A DNA stretch of 64,000 bases from Polytrichum commune (Eukaryota > Streptophyta > Polytrichopsida > Polytrichales > Polytrichaceae): positions 11,348,501-11,412,500 of the forward strand of contig OX485808.1 of the NCBI GenBank assembly GCA_950295325.1. Direction: 5' to 3'. The translations under genes and the position numbers were made by a program. Shown piece by piece: positions 57,718 to 64,000 of this stretch (position 1 is its first letter; each line of letters opens with the position of its first letter). The notes under the pieces are model-generated. The model did no database searches. It was not told the origin of the DNA and saw only the letters and a program-made list of their open reading frames with translations.

Positions 57718-58667
57718 AAATTCGCTCGCAACACTGCCATTGCGGGACATCATCGCTGAGTGATAAGAACTCAAAGACGAGTGCTTCACCGAGTGAGTGT
57801 CACAACATCTGAGTAATTGAAAACAAGAAAATGGCAAGTGAAGTGCTGACGACCTTCTTTCTCTTAATGACAAGAGAGCGTGAAGCTCTTTTGTGGCGAA
57901 CACAGGGAAACTAATATGTGATTAAGACTGGTTTTTTTTCTCATAATTTGATGACTGCCAAGGCAGCTCGTCCTCGAAATTCAAAAACACCTCAAGTTCT
58001 TGTTCTAAACTTTTGGAGGCAATGAGGCAGGCAGGCAGGCAGCCGAGTGTGCAAAATTTCTTTGTTGCCGAAAATTTGAATGTCGCTGCGACAGTCATGT
58101 TCAAAGAAGTTCTTAAGACAAATGTGGGGCCGAGGTAGAGTTTCTCTCATCCTGCCTGCTTTCAAATTTTCTTAAGACGATAATAGACAGCAAGCAAACA
58201 CTCCACAGGAGTGCTCACGAATTTTGACATCCAACTTCGACAACGCAAGTCGTATTCACTCGCTCTCCCTCTATGTCAAAGACTAGGCACTCAAGAATTC
58301 TCGAGAAAGAGAGTTAGGAGCGGGATGAGTCGAATGACCAATGTAGGGACCAGCACGCGGTGTCCGAAACAGTAGCAGCTCAGAAGCTGAAACAAAATTT
58401 GGAAACCACAATGAAGTATGTAATGTGAGAGTTGCGAGAGACTGCGGCATGGGAGCGGACACTTACGGGCACACACAGGTCCTGTTTATGGTCGACCTCT
58501 TCTTCCAGAGACGAGGAGCAGCAAATGCTAGGCTCCGAGCTCTCCACTGTTAATCCTGACAGCTGCTGCTGCGGCTGCGAGGATGGCATGGGACCTCCTA
58601 CAATGGGTCCAGCTATGTCCTCATTGCTGAAGTCCAGAAGATCATCGATGTGGAACACGTCCGCCAT
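56352..58667 (-). CDS. GATA-type zinc-finger transcription factor, subfamily I (GATA5/9/12-like), two exons
   Basis: Nuclear DNA-binding regulator that recognises WGATAR sites. Exon 1 is 58667-58467 and exon 2 is 57518-56352; the 948 bp intron is GT-AG in phase 0, giving 455 residues. Exon 1 has the conserved [14 protein letters not shown] (5-18) and ends QDLCVP, which continues in exon 2 as [18 protein letters not shown], the classic subfamily-I junction. A basic RARSKRSR (173-180) is a likely nuclear signal. The class-IV plant zinc finger is C-x2-C-x18-C-x2-C with cysteines 284, 287, 306 and 309, followed by [14 protein letters not shown] and [10 protein letters not shown]. After it come an (SP)n run, Q/H-rich sequence and a C-terminal tail, making the protein longer than typical members of about 260-340 residues. 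The exact Arabidopsis counterpart is unresolved. Confidence 0.95.
57670..57715. repeat. (GA)n microsatellite in GATA intron 1
   Basis: About 23 GA units (CT on the gene strand) about 150 bp downstream of... the exon 2 side of the intron, i.e. within the last 200 bp before the acceptor at 57519-57520. Confidence 0.9.
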
Positions 58668-59654
58668 ACCTTCTTCCTCTTCCTCTTCCTCTTCCTTTGC
58701 CTCGCTCGCTCGTTCACTCCAAAACAATCTTCCTCTTAACACAAAAACTATAACGCAAAATCTCCCCTACTCTAAGCAAACTGCACAACCTTCTTCCTCT
58801 TCTTCACCACCTTCCCAACGCACATTCCGCCATCCTTTTCTTCCTTCAATGCCTCTACTGTACCGGGTTAACCTTAGCTCCCCACGCTACACCCGCTCTA
58901 CAAATAAAACTTCGTCTCCTTCCTTCCTTTGTTTATCTACCCCAGGTGTGCACCCTGGCAATGCGAAGGAGTAGCATACGAAACACCATAGCCACTCTTA
59001 TGAGCGTTTTCTCCCTCTCTCTTGTTCTCTATCTCTATATCTCTAATAACATTATGTATGTGAGGCTTTTATACACAAATTACAAAAACACACGAGGTTG
59101 CTAACCTCCGAAGGAAACAACTACAACTATGGTACAAGAAACAGGAGCACTAAACTCGGTTCCGGCAGCTGTTTCCTGTTTGCCTCCTTTGCAAGAGATT
59201 TGTGACTTCAAGTGTGTGTGTGTGTGTGTGTGTCCAAGGGAAAAGAAAGTGTGTGATGTCCGGGATACGTGTGAGATGTGCGGCTGATGATTCCAATTGA
59301 ACACAACTCAGGTACTCCAATTACACTACAACAAACAATCAATCAGAGAGTGGTCGTAGTGTTGTTGTTGTTGTTGTATGTAACTTAGAGGAGATGGAGT
59401 GAGAGCAAACTGTGGTGCATGCAGGAAGCAAAATGAGACTGGAGAGGAGTTGTTGTAAGTACTAAACTACGTGGGGAAGACTAGAGGAGAATAGCACTCC
59501 CGCACTCGGCTATGGTGCCCCCTCCTCCTTCCCTCACGACGCTATGGTTGCAGTTGTCCTCACAACTTTTTACTCAAGTCACTCGGGACTCTCCTGCCAA
59601 TTTCCTTCGCCTTTTCCCCTACCTATGCTCGCTTATGCACCTTCTTCTCCGACC
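58668..59654 (-). promoter_or_regulatory. Leader and promoter region of the GATA gene
   Basis: Upstream of the GATA start the sequence is rich in CTT/CCT runs (GAA/GAG on the gene strand) at 58670-58698. The frame stays open to another ATG at 58742 that would add a Glu-rich stretch. (TG)n at 59214-59232 and (GTT)n near 59361-59376. No TATA box placed with confidence. Confidence 0.4.
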
Positions 59655-60545
59655 TTCAAGCTCTCTCCCTCGAATCAGATCACTCCTGGACCTCATGTCC
59701 TAATTGATGCAAAACTTCAAAACATCCATCACCACCATGAGTCATCATCATCCTGCAAAGGCACGCCAACCCATAGTAAGTTAAAAACCAATTGAACCTG
59801 CCAACGACTTACTCGTCCAGGCAAGTAATTCCTTTTCTTTTCTCCTACCTAAGTTTATAATATTAAGCCCGGTTTCTCCCACCTCCGACCTTCAAGCTCC
59901 CTGATCTCTCTTTCTCTTTCTCTCTCTCCCAGGCTCCTCATCATGAGATCACTTCTGGTCATGCCCTTGATGCAAAACCCATTCAAACCATGCATCATCA
60001 TCACCACCATCACCAGCATGCAACCCATAATAAGTTTAAAATAAACTAATTCAACCTGAGTGAGTCCAGGCAAGTAAATTCTTGGGGAAAAGGTTGAACC
60101 CGGCCGAGTCGAGTGATCTCTGCAGCCTCCCTCCTACTAACAGCCGAACTGATTTCGGGGCCCACCGGCCATTTGTCTCCTTCTCAGTGTAGCCGACACC
60201 ACCACCCCCACCGAGTTGATGAGTAAATTATGCTGCACAAACATCAACAATTCTGACCCCCCGCCCGGCCAGGCCGCTTTCTTCCCCACAGATTATAATT
60301 ACCTTCCTGCCACTCTAAGTTACTCAAGAAAACTGAGTCACTCATCAGACACTGCTTCAACTATGATGACCGGTTCTTTTTCCAGAAACACACTCAAAAC
60401 ATAACCAAAATCAAAAATCAAACCACAAACATCAACAATTCAGCCACCCCGCCGGCTTCTTCCACACAGATTATAAAAAAAAATCTTACTGCTACTAAGG
60501 AAACTGGGTCATCACCCATTATTCCCGCTTCAACCATTATAATTC
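59655..60545. repeat. Two successive tandem duplications upstream of GATA
   Basis: First pair: 59655-59830 and 59888-60080 share CTTCAAGCTC, GATCACT, TGATGCAAAAC, CACCACCAT, CAACCCATA and GTCCAGGCAAGTAA. Second pair: 60232-60390 and 60427-60545 share AAACATCAACAATTC, CACAGATTATAA, AAGGAAACTGGGTCA-type and GCTTCAAC. Periods about 235 and 200 bp. Confidence 0.65.
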
Positions 60546-61839
60546 TTCTCCCCAAAAAAAATCAAAAAATCAAAAAAAATAAAACAAAAGATCAAATCCC
60601 TCAGGCTCCAGTGTATGAGGTACTAAGTTACCATTTGCCAAGCCCTGCCATGCATCACTAACAGTACCTATACGGCCAGTTGATGAGTTCCAGAAACACT
60701 GACTTGCTTGTATGTAACTTAGCTCCCCTGACACCTCATGAGGATGATTCGGGCGATTCTTTCAGTTTCTTTAAATTTTCCTTCGAATTGCAACATCACC
60801 ACAGGCAGCCGAGGCTCACTTTCTTTACCAAGTAGGGGTAACTTATCAAGTCGTCCTCGTCATCATCATTCAACACATCAGCACGAGACACGGTGGTGAC
60901 TCAGCTGATTGGGGTCGGGTTTAAGGTTCTAGGTAACCAATTCAATAATCGAGCTAAAAGAAAGCAAAAAAAAAGGAAAGATGAAGGAGGGGGAAAAAAT
61001 GGCCTCATCATCATCAGCATGTGGTCCCAATTTATCCTCTGGCGGGTTTATGAATCTACCGCCCACAGGAGTCTGTAGTCTTTCATCAGGAAGAGATATG
61101 GAATGTTCTTTGACCGCAACATCATTTGGTGACCACCATGATGCTGATGATGCTGATGATGAGTTTAATGAACGAAATATTTCGGGGGGCGGGAGGGGGA
61201 AGGTGATAGGATTAGGGTTAGGCTCCCCAAAAATGCTGCAGCCCCCTTCCTTTGATCAAGTTTTGACGACGCTAATTTCTGCTCCTAGATTATTCACTAT
61301 TTACACGTCACGGAGGACCTTGAACCAGGGAATCAGGAGGACGTTCATCACTTCTTTATTGCCAGTGTGGACTCGGTGATGAGCTTGGTTGAATGTCTGA
61401 TGGGAAAACTTTGGAGGGAAATTAGCTAGGGCAAGAAATTAAGGAGCGACACACGGTTGCTTGCATGCCTTGCCCACACGGTTGGGGGCGCCGGGGGAGG
61501 AATTTGGGGCCAAATTTTGCACCCAATTAAGCTCACCCTGACTTTCGGTGGAGTCTAGCTTCTGACGCTTTAACTCACCGCCCGGCCCCCACAGTGAGTG
61601 CGTGAGGGCCCCGGGCCGGCCGGTTGAAAGAATTGCAGGGAACTTCACTTTTGGGCCTCCTTATTCCCTTAACCCACCCTCTTAGGCTTTTCTAGGTGAC
61701 TTACTAACTGACTAAGTGCCTGCCTGCCTGGTAACTTAACATTAACTTTCCCAAGTCCCCTCTTCTAGGCCGCCTTCCATGGGGTGGAAATTAAAGCACA
61801 CTTTGCAAACCTCCAAATTCTCCACAACATGCAACTTAG
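60546..61839. other. Intergenic, no gene recognised
   Basis: A frame at 60981-61379 (plus) of 132 codons has no recognisable domain. 61439-61650 is GC-rich without a supported gene. Confidence 0.35.
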
Positions 61840-63135
61840 GTCGTGACTCATGAGACTTGTGGGCTTTTGAATGGGTCCGGGGTTTCAAGGAAGGTCATGG
61901 GTCGTCTTTATGTGCAAACTTCACACTTTTGTTGAACAAGCACTTGGGCATAGGGTAGAGAGGGGTTGGTGGTGTCTAGGTGAACTCGTCTAGACCACTG
62001 ATACTATTTGTCAGCATAAGTAACTTTTTCATGAAGTGAAAATGTAATTTGCATTGTGACATTTGGTGTAGCACGTTGGGGTAGTTGAGGTGACCGTTTT
62101 GCGATTATACATATTGAGCATACGCATGCGATGTGTCATCTGTGTACCGCTTTGGTCAACTTGTAGACCCATTGTGTAACATGGGCATACACCTCGTAAC
62201 CCTATTGAACATACTCGTGCCAAGATATTAGTAAGTGTGCTTGAACATCAAGTGTCATGAGGTGACGCTGATGATGAAGTTGTTGATCATCACCGTAACC
62301 TAGCATACGCCTCAAAGTAGGATAAGTGACATTGTTATGCACATGACACTAACTATTACAAACAGTGTAGTTGTTGGGGAAGGTGAAAACGTAGAAGGCT
62401 ATTCTATTCTAAAACATGAAAACTCTATGTTTTTAGCTTAGTTGCCTTTTTAAATGACTCCAAAAATCTCAAGTTCGTCTATCGGGATCCAATTAGAATG
62501 AATTGGCCCTCAACATATGCAATTTTTTTTTTTTAATTTTCTTCCATAGCTTTTTGCCCTTTCAATTCCACCATGAATGAGTTTCACCTAGGCACCATGA
62601 AGACCGAGCCCTCTCGTGGCATACCGGCATGAGACTTGCGAGGGCTTTGAATTCCGGAATTTCAAGGAAAGTGACGGGATGGGTCTTGTGATACGCATAC
62701 AAACAAAACCTCACACTTTTGTTGAACGAGCACTTGGCATAGGGCGGAGGGTTGGTGGTGCCTATATAGTAAACCCATCCATTTGGGAAGGTGAATTTGT
62801 AGAAGGCTATAATGTAGCTTTGAAAATCTACATGTTGGGGTCAATTGACTTCATAAATAACTCCAAAAACCTCAAATTCGGTCCAGTAGGGGGTCGAATT
62901 GAAATGATACAACCCTCAACTCCTAGGCATTTTTGTCGTCTTCTTGTTCATTTGTTTTTTTTAATACCCTTTCATACACGAGCAAATGAGTTCACCTAGG
63001 CGCCATGCAGCCCGAGCTAGCCCTCCTTCGGACCGTCATGAGACTTGTGACGTTTCAAATCCCGGAACTTCAAGGAAAGTGATGATGAGATGGGTCCGAG
63101 CCTCATAAGGATGCCAACAAAACCCTCACGCTTTT
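61840..63135. repeat. Tandem array, unit about 410 bp, about two and a half copies
   Basis: ATGAGACTTG(T/C)G followed by TTTCAAGGAA(A)GT, CACACTTTTGTTGAAC, GCACTTGGCATAGGG, GGGAAGGTGAA, GTAGAAGGCTAT and CACCTAGGC(A/G)CCATG recurs starting near 61850, 62630 and 63040. The first unit is longer because of the R6 element at 61997-62366; without it the period is about 410 bp. Confidence 0.72.
61997..62366 (-). mobile_element. R6 family element, reversed, nested in the 410 bp array
   Basis: Reverse-collinear with 44880-45686: ATTTGGTGTAGCAC, GTCAACTTGTAGACC, CATACTCGTGCCAAGATATT, TGATGAAGTTGTTGATCA. Ends CACTGATACTATTTGTC and the complement of CACTGTTTGTAATAGTTAGT. It interrupts the first 410 bp unit. 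Confidence 0.68.
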
Positions 63136-64000
63136 CATTGACAAAATTACACTTGGCATACAACTCGGTACTAACTTTATTCCATGCACAAATACATAGA
63201 CAATTGGCTTGCCAAAGTAGAAGAAGTTTCTTCCCATACTGACAGGGACTACTTATATGTTGGGTGTCATGTGTGACAATGTCGGTGGCTCCATGTCGGA
63301 GGCTCGAGGAAGCAAACGGTTGCAGTAAACTTATTGTTCAGGCCATGTGGCAATTTTCCGGCTCCCAATTGTGGGCCAACCAATTAAGTTGCTTACTGAT
63401 CGATCTCGACATTACACTTGCTACCAACATATGAGTCCTTGTCAGTATCATGTTAACACTAACGTTATGTATGTTAATACTAACATTAGCATATGTATCA
63501 TGTTAACACTAACATTAAAGTATCACGTATGTTAATGTTAGATTTGCATATTTTTTCCAATGGCATGGATTAGTTTACCCATGTCTCATATGCTCGTAGT
63601 CTTACCTCAACAACACCGTATGGATCAAATATGCAATGTATCGAATATCTTTTGGAAGACAAAGGTTTTGATACCACTTCATACATAAAAGTGTTCAATT
63701 AACTTTTCCCTCGCATGTTGCCGTTGTAAATGTGATATTCTTAATTGTCAAAAGATTTTTTTTTACGATCGGTTGAATGAAGGCCTTCAATTAGCCACTA
63801 AGGTAGAAGCACCTATGGCGAACGCTTTGAGGACTAGTTATCACCCTCAGAAGTGTTGAAATTTTTGAGGAGACTCAAGCATCTGAGGTTCATGACTTGA
63901 TAACACTACACGATTTAGAAACGATCTCCAAAAAATAAGGTCTCTATCCACTCTGAGGTGGTGACATAAACCTTTCCCCATTAAGCATATAGCTTTGAGC
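63136..64000. other. Intergenic with a short minisatellite
   Basis: 63445-63540 repeats ATGTTAACACTAACRTTA-type units of about 30 bp. No gene up to the window edge. Confidence 0.5.

Noticed and set aside
58432-58974. 180-codon plus-strand frame over GATA exon 1 and its leader
   Set aside because: Opposite strand of a conserved exon and a CT-rich leader; Ser-rich low complexity with no domain.
60981-61379. 132-codon frame starting in a Ser-rich stretch
   Set aside because: No domain, no splice-supported continuation and no conserved motif; kept only as a note.
63445-63540. CRISPR-like spacing of repeated ATGTTAACACTAAC
   Set aside because: Units are contiguous and imperfect with no unique spacers, in a plant genome context.

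Overview
The window looks like nuclear DNA of a land plant, most likely a flowering plant; I cannot name the species. The reasons are three intron-containing genes of plant type (cytosolic seryl-tRNA synthetase, a group-A MAP kinase kinase, a plant class-IV GATA zinc-finger factor), GT-AG introns, a telo-box in the promoter of a translation gene, a Copia-type LTR with its tRNA-Met primer-binding site, and AT-rich intergenic DNA packed with small non-autonomous transposons and microsatellites. I see no bacterial, viral or organellar gene block, no CRISPR array and no tRNA or rRNA gene.

Layout. 1-256: edge of a Copia-like LTR element. 1.2-4.5 kb: small inverted-repeat elements. 4.87-8.81 kb (minus): ten-exon seryl-tRNA synthetase, with a telo-box at 8951-8970. 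9.2-22 kb: no gene; a diverged tandem array of about 360 bp units, many MITE-like copies, and a 1485 bp Mutator-like element (19984-21468) with a perfect 9 bp target duplication. 22.55-27.62 kb (plus): eight-exon MAP kinase kinase, preceded by a (GA)32 tract; introns 1 and 2 are built of tandem duplications and introns 3 and 7 each carry a copy of the same MITE. 27.6-56.3 kb: gene-poor repeat territory. It includes a roughly 1 kb hAT-like element with a second copy of itself inserted in the opposite direction (32633-34629), a different hAT-like element (38187-38684) nested in a MITE, three copies of a family with 5 bp target duplications, fold-back arms, and paired G29 and C30 homopolymers. 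56.35-58.67 kb (minus): two-exon GATA factor with local tandem duplications on both sides. 59-64 kb: no recognised gene; a roughly 410 bp tandem array with a nested element.

The three genes are unrelated in function (translation, MAPK signalling, transcription) and do not form a cluster. The unifying feature is transposon layering: several nestings with intact target duplications let the order of insertion be read directly. I labelled repeat families R1-R10 for use within this report; these are not database names. All exon boundaries were worked out by hand from reading frame, GT-AG sites and remembered family conservation; no database search was run.
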